Source: Wyeomyia smithii
Lineage: Eukaryota; Arthropoda; Insecta; Diptera; Culicidae
Assembly (NCBI RefSeq): GCF_029784165.1
Contig: NC_073695.1
Location: 90,713,902 to 90,777,901 of the forward strand
Direction: 5' to 3'
Length of the DNA: 64,000 bases
In this document: positions 48,289 to 59,056 of the stretch, piece by piece
Numbering within the stretch: the stretch's first letter is position 1
How the letters are laid out: each line of letters begins with the position of its first letter
Notes under the pieces: generated by a model
Database searches by the model: none
Seen by the model: only the letters and a program-made list of their open reading frames with translations
What the model was told of the DNA's origin: nothing
Program-made: the position numbers and the translations under genes

Positions 48289-49996
48289 GGGGCTTGAGAG
48301 GGTTATCCTCAACAGACAGTTGAGGTACACGAAGGGTGTAAACGGTCTGGCAAGTAACCAATTCGGTTTCCGGAAGGGCAGGTCCATGCTGGATGATATC
48401 CTCTCCATCATCGGTGGAGGTAGCACTCCAGCGCAAGAGAAGGGGCATACGCTATTGCGCAATCGTAACGCTTGAAGTGAAGAATGCGTTCAATAGCGCA
48501 AAGTTGGGACTCCATAGCGCTTGCGCTCAGGAGCATCCATGTACCGGTGTCGCTGTACAAGATTCTGGAAAATTATTTCCAGAACCGAGTACTTGTTTAC
48601 AGCACGGAAGAGGGTCAGAAGTGCGTCCCAATTACCGCAGGAATGGAATGTCAATGACGGAGTGTTGAAACTAAAGTTCCCTGTAGGCGTTGTGATCGTC
48701 GGCTTTGCAGACGACATTACGCTAGAGGTCTACGGCGAGCCGATCGAGGAGGTCGAGTTGACGGCCGCGCACTGTATACACAAAGTCGTAGACTGAATGC
48801 ACTCCAGAAAACCGGAGTTAGCGCACCATAAGACGGAGGTCACGGAAGTGAATAACCGCAAATTAGAGCAACAGGCGTCGGTCAGAGTCGCAGACTGCAC
48901 CATCACCTCAAAGCGATCTTTGAAGCTCTTAGGGGTTATGGTTGACGATAAGCTCACATTTAAGAGTCACGTTAACTATACCTGTAAGAGGGCTTCAACG
49001 GCCGTTGCAGGACTATCTCGAATGATGTCGAATAGCTCAGCGGTGTATGGCTGCAAGCGAAGACTTCTTACCAGCGTGGTTTCGTCCATACTTGGGTATG
49101 TTGGGCCAGTGTGGTCCAAAGCGCTAGGTACTAACAGTTATCGTGGCAAACTAAAAAGTACCTACAGACTCATGTGCCTGGGGGTTGCGAGTGCGTTTCG
49201 CAAAGTGTCATACGACGCAATCTGCGTCCTGTCCGGCATGATGCCTATCAGCATATCCATTCGAGAGGACGTAGAATGCTTCGACCAACGTGCCACAAGG
49301 GGCATACGAGGTACCAGAAGATCATTATCGATGATCAGCTGGCAGCAGGAATGGTCCAATTCCACGAAGGGTAGATGAACGCACCGATTTATTCCGCTGG
49401 TATCCGGATGGGTCAGGAGGCGGGCGCCATGGAGAAGTTATCTTCCGCCTGACACAGATCCTGTCAGGTCATGGTTGCTTCAGGCAGTACCTACACAGGT
49501 CGGGCATGTAGGGTCCCCGAGTGCGTGGATGTGGAAGAGACTGCTAAACATGTCTTCTTCGTATGTCCTCGTTTTTCGCGTGCGCGGAGCGTCATGATGG
49601 TAGTGAGCGAGCCAGACACAACTCACGGACAATCTAGTTCAGAGGATGTGTGAAGACCCGAACATATGGAGAGCGGATTGTGCAGCCGCCTCTCAAATAG
49701 TCCTAGAGTCCTAGAGTCCTAGAGTCCTAGAGCAGGCGACAGGTTGACCACCGAGACGCCAATGTCAGCTAACTGCCAGTCTCCAGGTTAGTTAGCTAAT
49801 TAGCTAAGAGACTTATAGAGCAAGGAGGTTGCACAAAGCATTTAAGCCGCTCCCCGAAGCTACACTTAGCGGTCGTCCCGGGGAGTATTATGGGCTAGAG
49901 ACTGGAGGGTTTTTGTGGGTCAAACCTCACACTACCTGAGTTGGTATCTCAGGTGTTTAACAGCAAATTTTCTCTCTACCTGAAATAAAAAAGGGG
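48289..49996 (+). pseudogene. R1-like LINE, 5'-truncated, in a mariner element
   Basis: The word GAGACAGGT at 48280-48288 and 49997-50005 is the target duplication. Frames give SNQFGFRKGRSMLDDI, AIVTLEVKNAFNSAK (first catalytic Asp replaced by Glu, codon 48474-48476), VGFADDITLEVYGEP (FADD intact, 48704-48715), LKLLGVMVDDKLTFKSHV, and a C-terminal cysteine/histidine motif CRVPECVDVEETAKHVFFVC. The VPQGSILGP-type block between ITAG and FADD is deleted, and several frameshifts are present. The C-terminal motif and wording match R1-clade LINEs known from insects. The 3' UTR contains TCCTAGAG repeated four times (49699-49732) and ends in a short A tract. The same family is inverted at 3498-4206. 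Confidence 0.88.
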
Positions 49997-50005
49997 GAGA
50001 CAGGT

Positions 50006-50340
50006 CTCATCGTCCATCACCACCGGCACGTCGCGATTTACCGAGATAATCGTGGCCTGCAGCTTCAAGACAAGTGGACGGGACTGCCGCTTCCTGACAT
50101 GTATGTTCATGTTTGCCAGGTACTTTTTCACTGTTTGGCCGGTTGCACCGACCTTCCGGTCAAGCGCACGTAGCGATGTAGCCCCGTTCCCCTCGGTTCC
50201 TCTTCAGCATAACGGTTCGATTGATAGAGCTGTCGAATTTTCTCTGCTGACCCATGGGTTACTATGATTGATTCTACATGGATAGTTTCGTCAGTGCATG
50301 TGAAGGTAAACTCATGAAAAATCGTCAATTTTTCAATTTT
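50006..50340 (-). pseudogene. Mariner-family relic D, right part
   Basis: Continues relic D beyond the LINE: GGTCTCATCGTCCATCACCA encodes the MDDET block, and the remainder carries pieces of the N-terminal domain (LTGRSVQPAKQ) with a further internal deletion near 50210. The right end has the AAACTCATGAAAAATCG motif common to the three relics. Confidence 0.7.
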
Positions 50341-50794
50341 TTTGTCATAAATAATTATAATTGATACCTTTTTTGCTACAAATCAAAAACGGTTCCGTAT
50401 GTTTGTTTGAATACTTAAGAAAAAGTGGAATCCTCCCAACCGTCCACAATTTCGTTCAATAGAGAAATATAGGGCAATTATGAAGAGGAAACTGAAGATG
50501 AGCACGGTCACCAGCAATGTTGGTCAGAAGAAGAATTGGTGGAACCGGTTAAGACCCATGACCAAGAAATACTCAAATATAGTAGTTTTGAAAATTTCCA
50601 TGAGCTGTTCTGAAATGAATATTTTTGAGTTAAAATGGACACAGAGAGGTGGTAATATGGATACCTTGAGCGTAGACATTTGTTATGGTTTTACTGGCAG
50701 AAGTATAGTTTTTTTCATGAGAGTGCTCTTTGAGACACTCGGCAAAAGATGATTTGAGACTTGAGCTATTCGTTATCTCAAATGCTGACGATTA
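50341..50794. other. Unassigned DNA
   Basis: A 90-codon frame at 50480-50752 resembles nothing I know. No repeats recognised. Confidence 0.4.
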
Positions 50795-50935
50795 GTTGTT
50801 TGCCAACTTATCCGGACACATTTTGAGAAGTTCCGCTCCGACAGAATCTTTTACAACCAAATCATTTTTCCTTAGTTGCTTGATAGCATTCCTAACATCA
50901 CCCATCATCGGGGGTTTCACATGCCATTTGATGCG
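50795..50935 (-). pseudogene. RTE-like LINE scrap, copy 4
   Basis: Minus strand: PPMMGDVRNAIKQLRKNDLV followed by VKDSVGAELLKMCPDKLA. This is the start of the RT domain of RTE-like LINEs and parallels copy 3 at 23660-23748. About 45 residues remain. Confidence 0.65.
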
Positions 50936-50969
50936 ATGACGTAATCACTTTCTCAGTCGTAATCTGCCG

Positions 50970-51375
50970 GTACCCGCATAACTGTCCCATACTGATTTTG
51001 GTCACTTTTGAGTTATCATCTGGAATCGACTTAATTGTTATCATATTTTCTGGAGAAAAAATTAAAATTGATACTTTTGTATGGAAAAAAAAGGAAAAAA
51101 TACCAAGTTGTTTTTGTCCCATATTGAAAGTACCCGCATTACAGTCCCACTGCATAGTGGTACAAACTGCCAATATTTAATTTTGCTCCAGATTAGTGTA
51201 TATCGGATTATTTTAGGCGTATAGAAGTATTTCGTTCAATTAACTAAACTAATGTTGTTTTTCTGTAGTACAATCTACGTTGCCAATGATCCTGCCGGTT
51301 GCTGGTTGTATTTATTAGTGATGGGACAAAATATGCGAGTACTTTTGAAATGTACCCGCATATTTTGTCCCAGTT
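50970..51375. mobile_element. MITE with GTACCCGCAT/TGTCCCAT ends
   Basis: GTACCCGCATAACTGTCCCA on the left; GATGGGACAAAATATGCGAG and GTACCCGCATATTTTGTCCC on the right; and an extra TGTCCCATATTGAAAGTACC in the middle (51116). The paired words in both orientations suggest a MITE with complex termini. Edges approximate; target duplication not identified. Confidence 0.6.
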
Positions 51376-51383
51376 ATATAACG

Positions 51384-51899
51384 TTAAATCAATTCCTTCC
51401 ATGGTTTTTTGTTCTCGACGATAAACTTGTGGTGCCATGAAGCTGTTATGGTTATTGGTTCTGGATGTAATTGCTGGGAATCCGAAAATTCACGGATAAT
51501 ATTAAATCGCCGTTTTCTCAACATGTTGTTTTTCATTATGCGACAGTTATCCGGGTACCGGCAGTAATCCTCTTCCTGCGTTGTGTTCAGCGAAGTGGCT
51601 TGCTTTCTCTTTTCACGCACATCGTTATCCCGGCAAATCTTCTGCCGACATTGTGTCATGTGACCTTCATCCAGTTTCCCCTTATGCGGTAACATAGCTT
51701 TGAGTGACTGCGCGTAGGTTTTGGTAACATTCAGTTGCGCAGCCGGTACCTGCCGAATACTGTTTACAGCGAATAGTTTTGGACTCTTAACGACGTTAAT
51801 CGTCATTGGGTAATGCTTGGCTGTCTGTTTAATTTGGTGACCTCCAAGGTGCACTACGTACACCCTTATTCTTGAAGACGCGAGTAAATTCAAAAGCAA
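51384..51899 (-). CDS. Unrecognised 171-codon frame
   Basis: ATG at 51899 to a stop at 51384. Basic protein of mixed composition with five cysteines (clustered CRQKICRDN and YCRYPDNC) and basic runs (VREKRKQ, NMLRKRRFN). No signal peptide or membrane segment is obvious. It is the longest frame outside the microsatellite and the Penelope-like element, but I do not recognise it and it abuts a MITE, so it may be a transposon remnant, a host exon or chance. The spaced Cys residues do not form a classical zinc finger. Confidence 0.3.
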   Translation of the reverse strand: MLLNLLASSRIRVYVVHLGGHQIKQTAKHYPMTINVVKSPKLFAVNSIRQVPAAQLNVTKTYAQSLKAMLPHKGKLDEGHMTQCRQKICRDNDVREKRKQATSLNTTQEEDYCRYPDNCRIMKNNMLRKRRFNIIREFSDSQQLHPEPITITASWHHKFIVENKKPWKELI

Positions 51900-54254
51900 T
51901 TTTACTTGAAGGAAGACATTTGTTATTTTTTTTTAACCGCAATCGTTTGCAATCAAAAAACCATTAAAAATTTTCCTGCACCGCGCAATTCAACTCAATT
52001 GCATTACACTCTCACCAGCCGAAAGTAAAACTTCACCCGTTTGGTCTACCGTTTGTGGGAAGAAAAGGCTTGCACTGCGCTCCGAGGTTCGCTTCTATCA
52101 GGAATAAATTTCATTAAAAAGCTATTAGTACGTTTCGTAGATCGGCAATTGAGTTATGTCGGCCTATTATGTAGGCAATCTTTGCTCATACATGGCACGG
52201 TGCCGAGGAAAATCGAATAACAAGATCAAAAATGTAGCATCTCACAAGGACGGAAAGAGCAGCGCTAGTATCTAGTCAGAAAAACATCTTCATCAGCATT
52301 GGCACTTTATTTTCTACCACGCCACGCCACAGCAACTACACACATTCTCACAACACTTGGCTCATAAAGTTCTTGTCAGCAAGTAGGCAGACAAGGTGAA
52401 AGGTCTCTCTACCTTTGCTGTGGTACCTTCCTTCGGGGAGAAGGCACCATCCGTTTGTGCTGCTGTTACTGCTTCGAGTTTTCGATGAGTAAATCATAAA
52501 GCAATCAGGCAACAATTTTTCTTTCGTTAGTCTGCCAAACCAACCACTGTTGCTTTTGCTTTTCAATTTTTCCGCAATTGATTTTACCTTCAGAGACTTT
52601 CACTGCCGAACGAATGGAATGAAGCTAGACACCTGGGCAGAGGTGAACACGTGTGATAGATTTTTTTTCTCATTCTGATCTTCCCCGGTTACGTGCCTTT
52701 TCGGTGAAATAATGACTAAATTTGAGTGGACGTGGAAACGTTCCAGTTGAATTTGCTTTCATTGTTGGCTAGGAAACCGGAAGTATGGAGCTGGTTTGAT
52801 TTATTTAGCACAGGTCTTTTCATTTTGCCCTGCGTCGTTTCATAACATTAACTTTAAATGATTGTTTTGCATTGTATATTTAACGGAATTCATTGATTTT
52901 TTTTATTTGAACGTTTTTCAGCAATGAAAAAAAAACTTCTCCTTAGAGGAGCCAAACGATCAAACCGTAGCCTACATAACATAAATTATTCTAGTTTGGG
53001 TCTGTTGTCGCATTCTGCTGCAAACCTGCTACAGTCAATATGACCCATCGCATCGGATGGTGATCTATCGTGTTTGCCAACAGGAAAAAACAAGCAAAAA
53101 ACACAGCATACTATAGGTACGAACGATTCTCATACACCCAAAGTATGACTAATTGTTCCATTTTGTTTCATATTCATCAAACGTCCATTTTTTTATCTTT
53201 TTTTAAATATGACGGTTGAAAGTATAAACCTGATACAGAAAACCCAAGCCAAATTTATCTTCTGGGTGCATGAAACACACTATTCACCAGGCTCACAATT
53301 CCACACGGAGACTGAGAATCAACCATCATCCTGGATGGTGCAACCCTTCGATGGTTAGCTTGCTGGTCAAGAGTGTTGTAGAAAATGGATGCTATTGATT
53401 GACGTTTTATTGCGGTACCGATGCTTAATATTCCATAGCGAACAATAATAATGGATGTAAAGCAGAAAATTTCATGTTACATAACAAAGCACTCACAACC
53501 CAGCCATGTCAATAAACTTTGCACAATGCGCGCTACGATGACAATAAAATGGAAAGAGGAATGGGCTGCAGCATGTAAGTAAGTGCAGCATGAAATTTGG
53601 TTGGCGAAACTTAACATTAGTTATTGTTATGAAGCTTTAATGAGTGATATTTTGCTCCATCGATTTATTCGGGCTCACATACAGTTTCGAGCATTTATTG
53701 CAAACTGCTGCTTTACTCCATCTTCGACACTGAGTTGTGGGAGCAAGAGAAAATACCATTCGTTAATTTTTTACGATCAGTTACGTGTGTGTTACTTTTT
53801 CTTCTCATCTGTTCCGTCTTTCTGGCCATTACAGTTACATCTTTTATGATACTTATGTTTGGAAAGAGCAAAAGCGGATTTTACGCTTTTCGTTTATATA
53901 CGAATGTACACTGTGGGTTTTGAAAAGAAAACAAGTTACTTAAAAAGCAAGTGAGTAAATATTTATTCTTAGCATACCTATATGGCAACTTAACATTTCT
54001 AATATTGCAACTATAAAATTAGTATAGTTTCGCAGGCTCAAAAGAAAATGGTTCTAGTTTTTGAAGTGTCTCGAACAGGTTCATCGTTTGTGTAATTCTG
54101 ACATGCACCGCTTATCATATCAGCAGTATAAACTCATTCCCGGCGGGTGATGCCATATGACAAGTTTAACAATTATACATGAAAATTTGGACGATGAAAC
54201 TATTCAGTATGGTTAAAGAACAGATTGATCTTTAATCTGCAATACAGTCTGTGT
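51900..54254. other. Unassigned DNA
   Basis: No gene, RNA or transposon recognised. 52000-52640 is less AT-rich; short frames of 60-90 codons carry no known domain. Confidence 0.4.
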
Positions 54255-54568
54255 CAATTGGGTCTTAAAGCTTTACCAGTTTTTATATATCATTTTAAAA
54301 AGCCGTGTTTTCTGAGCAAAACGTGATTTTTTAAAAATGTTTATCGCTTTCCTTCGATTTTTAAATGAAGAATAAAAAACTGCTCGAAAGGTCTTAAATG
54401 ACATTAAATGAACATTAAATGACATTAAATGCAGTTTTTTATTCTTAATTTAAAAATCGAAGGAAAACGATAAATATTTCTTAAAAATCACGTTTTGCTC
54501 AGAAAATTGCCCTCTTTCAGCTGATATATAAAAATCAGAAATCCGTGTAAAACTTTAGGACCCAATTG
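54255..54568. mobile_element. 314-bp foldback MITE
   Basis: CAATTGGGTCTTAAAGCTTT at the left pairs with AAACTTTAGGACCCAATTG at the right with few mismatches, and the complementarity continues almost to the centre (AAAACGTGATTTTTTAAAAA; TCGATTTTTAAATGAAGAAT and their complements). The centre holds three ACATTAAATG words. Non-coding. Confidence 0.9.
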
Positions 54569-54889
54569 TGCATATAGCTGATGAGTAATACAAGTTTGAA
54601 GTTCATTTATTAGGTAAAAACTAATTTCTCTCCGCCGGGATTGGGTTAATACAGAGCGCAGATGCTACATTTGAATTCAGAATTCTGTTTATCTGACAAA
54701 AAAAAAATTAATTCTGGTTTATTCGATACATCAGAGATACTATAGTTGATAAATTTTGGTTCACAGGTTCACATGTCAATTTAAGCAGACTATTTTCGAA
54801 TTTAATTTAGTAACGTTTCACCAGGGTACACTGTTTCCAGAGCTGAAAAAATGCGATCGAAATTATTTTGACTCAGAAAAATCGTATTT
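54569..54889. other. Unassigned DNA
   Basis: Short spacer between two foldback elements; nothing recognised. Confidence 0.4.
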
Positions 54890-55750
54890 AGAGCCGTAGT
54901 GTCATCAGCAAAATTATTCCATTAATTATTCTCTATTCCATAGAATCTGCAATTTTATGGTGATTCCACCTAAAAATAAGAAACAAATTTATTTTCCTAA
55001 TTCTCGCATTGAAAATCCACTTTGTTTGGCAAAACTTCAGCATATTTTATAAGAAACAAGTTTATCGAACACATTGTACTTCTACCCGCCTATTGAATTA
55101 AATAGTGATTTTATAGTGACTTTATACAATTTTCCAATGATTTATAATGTTGTTTACTAGAATAAAACACAAAAATTCACTGAAGAAAATTATTTTTTCT
55201 CTTTCGCATCCTTAGTTATTGTAGAATTTCAATAAAATAACACTGGCGAAAAAATGTAGCCTTAAAGCTGAAAATAGTTGCCCTAGCTTTTCAAACATTC
55301 CTGTGAAAAATGACACTTCTAGTCATTGTGATAATGCATCAATTTACGTCAAAGTGTCGCATAATAATTTCCCGCCGTGTTCGTCGCTTCAACCTTAAAA
55401 TGGTAAAAAAGTTATAATCATTTATTTTTTTCCAGTTTGAGCTTTAGAACCACACCTGTTAAACAAGTAAGAGGAAAAATACTTACATACTTACTAATAT
55501 TAATAGACATTCTTTAAAAAAACTCCACAAAAGTCCATTTAGAAAGACAGATAGAAGTATAATATCTTCGACAGAATTGTTTCTTATACAATGTGCTACA
55601 GTTTTGCCAAACGTAGTGCATTTTTGAATGCGAATATGAGAAAAATTAGTTCACTTCTCATTTCTAGGTCGAGTCATCATATAATGGCAACTACCATGAA
55701 ATGGAGAACAATTAATGGAATAACTTTGCTGAAGACACTATAGCTATAAT
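54890..55750. mobile_element. Foldback element with arms of about 210 bp
   Basis: Left GTGTCATCAGCAAAATTATT, CCATTAATTATTCTC and TTTGGCAAAACTTCAGCATA are mirrored at the right by GAGAACAATTAATGG, AATAACTTTGCTGAAGACAC and TGTGCTACAGTTTTGCCAAA. The arms have diverged noticeably, so it is older than the 42-kb element. Spacer about 400 bp. Non-coding. Confidence 0.75.
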
Positions 55751-56642
55751 TTATTATTTTTGTATGTTTATGTAAATTGTAAAGTTTTTTTTCTGCTTCT
55801 TTTAATTCTCTTTAACCACGTGTTAGGTTATTTTTATAGTCTCATATTCATCTTTGCTTGCTTATCACATGCCGTAAGTGTTTATTTTGTATAATTCTTC
55901 TTAATCTCACTTTAATGTTGTTTGAATTTTCTTATTCTATACATTGTTTTCATTATGGTTGCTGATTTTTAGCTCTGCTGTCTAGTATTGTTTTAACCTT
56001 TAATTAATACGTTTCGTTTTTGAAATAACATTTCTGGTTTTTGAAATAACATTTTTTTCGTTTTCCAATTTGGTTTAGTTGAGTTTTTTTTTCATTTTAG
56101 ATTTTGTATTTTCATGATTTTTGTTTGGTGTCTATTTTGTTTTAGTGTTATATGTGTCTTATTTTGGGTAACTGAATTTTTCTTTTCTATCTTTCTGTAA
56201 GAGCAAATTTTCTTTTTCATGTATATTTTTTCAGTTTTTTTTTGCTGTACATTTTCATTTTTTTTTTCATTTCGGTCTCATTTAGTGTTACAAATCAATC
56301 TTATACTTGTCCTGTTTTAGAGCATTTTTTTTAAATTTTGGTTGCAATTTATCATATTTACCTCGTTCTTATTACACTCAATTTTTCAATTGCTTTGTTT
56401 CGTGTCTTCAGCCTATTTAAACATTCTTTAGTTCCATTAATGTTTTCATGTCAGTTTATTTCCGATTTCATTTATGGTTTCTTCTGTCTCATCTCAATTT
56501 TTCATCCCACGTTCATAATATGTTTACCTTTTTGTCCCATATTTTGTTTATTTATCTTTTTTCATCATATTTTGGTTTATTTTTAGTCCCATAATCATCT
56601 CCCCTTTGTAATTTGTCGTAAGTATTTATTTTTGAAATTTAT
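55751..56642. repeat. T-rich, A-poor degenerate repeat (left flank of the Penelope-like element)
   Basis: The plus strand is dominated by T with little A, and words such as TTTCGGTCTCATTT, TTTTGTCCCATATTTTG and CTATTTTGTTTTAGTG recur in variants. The frames (for example 56338-56586) encode hydrophobic low-complexity strings as a consequence. The same texture continues at 59057-59600 beyond the Penelope-like insertion and at 63865-64000. Confidence 0.6.
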
Positions 56643-56655
56643 ACTTATTTCATTC
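56643..56655. other. Penelope-like target-site duplication, left
   Basis: ACTTATTTCATTC, identical to 59044-59056. Confidence 0.9.
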
Positions 56656-56897
56656 AAATCTAGAAAATCTATAACGAGCGTCTTAGCAGAGTGATTGAGA
56701 TCAATCAAAGAAATAGTTATCGGTTTCCGTTATACTCGACTAAATTTTTTGGAAATAAATATTGAAATTCAGTCCGCAAATATATATTTCGACTGTGACG
56801 TACAGTCTTCCTCAGTGCTTATGTGGACTGGTAAAGAGCAAAGCGTAAATCCTGTTTTTTTTTATTTGTAGTAGGTAAAAATGGAAATTTAGCACCC

Positions 56898-57593
56898 TTA
56901 ATTGGAGTTAGGTAGGGAATTATGCGGTCGATTGTTTACCGTACCATGTCTGGGGTTTTTGGGAAGCAGATTGAATAGCCATGAGGGGTGATTACCTGCG
57001 TCTTTATTGAGAAGCGTGCATGAGTGTTGTTTATAAATTTCTAAACTTTCAGCTACGTCTAATTTCCATAAATTATTAACGGGGCGGAGGAGGTGAATGT
57101 TATCCGAAGTAAGTGGATGTTCCTCGTTAAAAATATGTTCAGCCACTTTTGATTTGAAATGGTGTGGTGGGGCATTTGTTGAAACTTTACTTGCTTTGGT
57201 CACTTCTGCGAAATGTTCTTTGAAACGTATCCCTAGGTTACGTTTAGTTTGTCCAATGTAAACCATGTCACAGTGACTGCATGCAATTTTATAAATTCCA
57301 GCTTTGTTCAGGGTATCAATAGGGTCTTTGGTAGACCCTAATTTTGTATTGAGTTGGGTATTTCTACTAGTGTAGACAATATCCATCCCAAATTTTCTAA
57401 ATTTTGAACGAAGTGGGCGTGTCAAGTTAACGTCATATTCAACGGCTACCCTTTTCAGATCTTCTGTTATTGGGGTGAGTGTTGTAAAAGATTTCCGAAT
57501 TTGAGCACGCTTCTTTTTATCGACAATGGCTTGAATGATACTTTCATTGTAGCCATTAAGTTTAGCAATTTCGAAAATATATTCCAGTTCCTT
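56898..57593 (-). pseudogene. Partial Penelope-like copy (RT C-terminus and GIY-YIG)
   Basis: Open without a stop from about 57593 to the stop at 56898, starting in the middle of RT (KELEYIFEIAKLNG) and containing the whole GIY-YIG domain. It differs from the plus-strand copy at only a few residues (TRP for TRL, HHF for HHL, PNS for PNA). Lacks the YVDD catalytic part, so it cannot encode a working RT. The head-to-head junction lies at 57594-57610 (CCTCCTTATTTCCTAGC). Confidence 0.9.
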
Positions 57594-57616
57594 CCTCCTT
57601 ATTTCCTAGCGTTCCA

Positions 57617-58882
57617 GTGAATGAAACCTTAAACCTTTTAGAGGACTGGCTTCTTTCCCAATATTTTGATAATACTTGGAAAAAGAAAGTTGACAGTTTG
57701 TTGAAACTTTCACGCCTTTGCATGAAAGAAAACTACTTCACACTTCGTGGTAAATTTTACAAACAGACTAAAGGGGCACCAATGGGGAATCCTCTTTCTC
57801 CCTTTCTATGTGAGCTCTTCATGGCAAATATAGAAAGTACATTAGAGAAGAGGAACATCTTACCGATTCGATGGTGGAGGTATGTGGATGATATTTTTTG
57901 TATTTTGAAAAGGGCGGATCTTGAAACTTTTTTCATATTCCTTAATAATACCCATAAAAATATAAACTTCACAATTGAAAAAGAACTTAACAACAGACTC
58001 CCTTTCTTGGACGTCGTTGTAGTCAGAAAGTCTACGGACTTGGAATTTGAAATTTATCGGAAACCCACGAATACAAAACGGGTAATACCTAACACTTCAA
58101 ACCATCCCTTCCAGCATAAAATGGCATCCTTTCATCATATGATCCACCGCATGGAAACTTTACCTCTAAGTGAAGTAGCCAAGCAAAAGGAACTGGAATA
58201 TATTTTCGAAATTGCTAAACTTAATGGCTACAATGAAAGTATCATTCAAGCCATTGTCGATAAAAAGAAGCGTGCTCAAATTCGGAAATCTTTTACAACA
58301 CTCACCCCAATAACAGAAGATCTGAAAAGGGTAGCCGTTGAATATGACGTTAACTTGACACGCTTACTTCGTTCAAAGTTTAGAAAATTTGGGATGGATA
58401 TTGTCTACACTAGTAGAAATACCCAACTCAATACAAAATTAGGGTCTACCAAAGACCCTATTGATACCCTGAACAAAGCTGGAATTTATAAAATTGCATG
58501 CAGTCACTGTGACATGGTTTACATTGGACAAACTAAACGTAACCTAGGGATACGTTTCAAAGAACATTTCGCAGAAGTGACCAAAGCAAGTAAAGTTTCA
58601 ACAAATGCCCCACCACACCATTTAAAATCAAAAGTGGCTGAACATATTTTTAACGAGGAACATCCACTTACTTCGGATAACATTCACCTCCTCCGCCCCG
58701 TTAATAATTTATGGAAATTAGACGTAGCTGAAAGTTTAGAAATTTATAAACAACACTCATGCACGCTTCTCAATAAAGACGCAGGTAATCACCCCTCATG
58801 GCTATTCAATCTGCTTCCCAAAAACCCCAGACATGGTACGGTAAACAATCGACCGCATAATTCCCTACCTAACGCCAATTAA
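57617..58882 (+). CDS. Penelope-like reverse transcriptase/GIY-YIG endonuclease (5'-truncated)
   Basis: 421 intact codons. RT part: FYKQTKGAPMGNPLSPFLCE (residues 47-66) and the catalytic YVDDIF at 89-94, then LPFLDVVVVRKSTDLEFEIY with RKP at 148-150. A linker follows, then a GIY-YIG nuclease: GIYKIACSHCDMVYIG (289-304) with CSHC at 295-298, then QTKRNLGIRFKEHF, and a histidine-containing tail. The order RT then GIY-YIG with the CxxC insert is the hallmark of endonuclease-bearing Penelope-like elements. The first codons here are GTG AAT GAA, with no ATG start, and the fingers part of RT is missing, so the copy is 5'-truncated by roughly a third or more of the usual length. The enzyme nicks target DNA and primes reverse transcription. 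Confidence 0.9.
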   Translation: MNETLNLLEDWLLSQYFDNTWKKKVDSLLKLSRLCMKENYFTLRGKFYKQTKGAPMGNPLSPFLCELFMANIESTLEKRNILPIRWWRYVDDIFCILKRADLETFFIFLNNTHKNINFTIEKELNNRLPFLDVVVVRKSTDLEFEIYRKPTNTKRVIPNTSNHPFQHKMASFHHMIHRMETLPLSEVAKQKELEYIFEIAKLNGYNESIIQAIVDKKKRAQIRKSFTTLTPITEDLKRVAVEYDVNLTRLLRSKFRKFGMDIVYTSRNTQLNTKLGSTKDPIDTLNKAGIYKIACSHCDMVYIGQTKRNLGIRFKEHFAEVTKASKVSTNAPPHHLKSKVAEHIFNEEHPLTSDNIHLLRPVNNLWKLDVAESLEIYKQHSCTLLNKDAGNHPSWLFNLLPKNPRHGTVNNRPHNSLPNAN

Positions 58883-59043
58883 GGGTGCTAAATTTTCATT
58901 TTTACCTACTACAAATAAAAAAACAGGATTAACGCTTTGCTCTTTACCAGTCCACATAAGCACTGAGGAAGACTGTACGTCACAGTCGAAATATATATAA
59001 ATAGTAGAGTATAACGGAAACCGATAACTATTTCTTTGACTGA

Positions 59044-59056
59044 ACTTATTTCATTC
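59044..59056. other. Penelope-like target-site duplication, right
   Basis: ACTTATTTCATTC, identical to 56643-56655. Confidence 0.9.

Larger units (their letters stand above)
56656..59043 (+). mobile_element. Penelope-like element, two partial copies head to head
   Basis: A 13-bp direct repeat ACTTATTTCATTC flanks the insertion (56643-56655 and 59044-59056). Inside are two copies in opposite orientation: a short one on the minus strand (about 57593 down to 56700) with only the end of RT plus GIY-YIG, and a longer one on the plus strand (57611-59043). Both end in the same 3' UTR (GGACTGGTAAAGAGCAAAGC, CTGAGGAAGACTGTACGTCA and complements). Inverted partial copies joined at their 5' ends and variable-length target duplications are known for Penelope-like elements. 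The near identity of the copies suggests recent insertion. Confidence 0.92.

Noticed and set aside
48393..49378. Functional reverse transcriptase gene
   Set aside because: Frameshifts, deletion of the VPQGS-type block and a Glu for catalytic Asp show it is a dead LINE.
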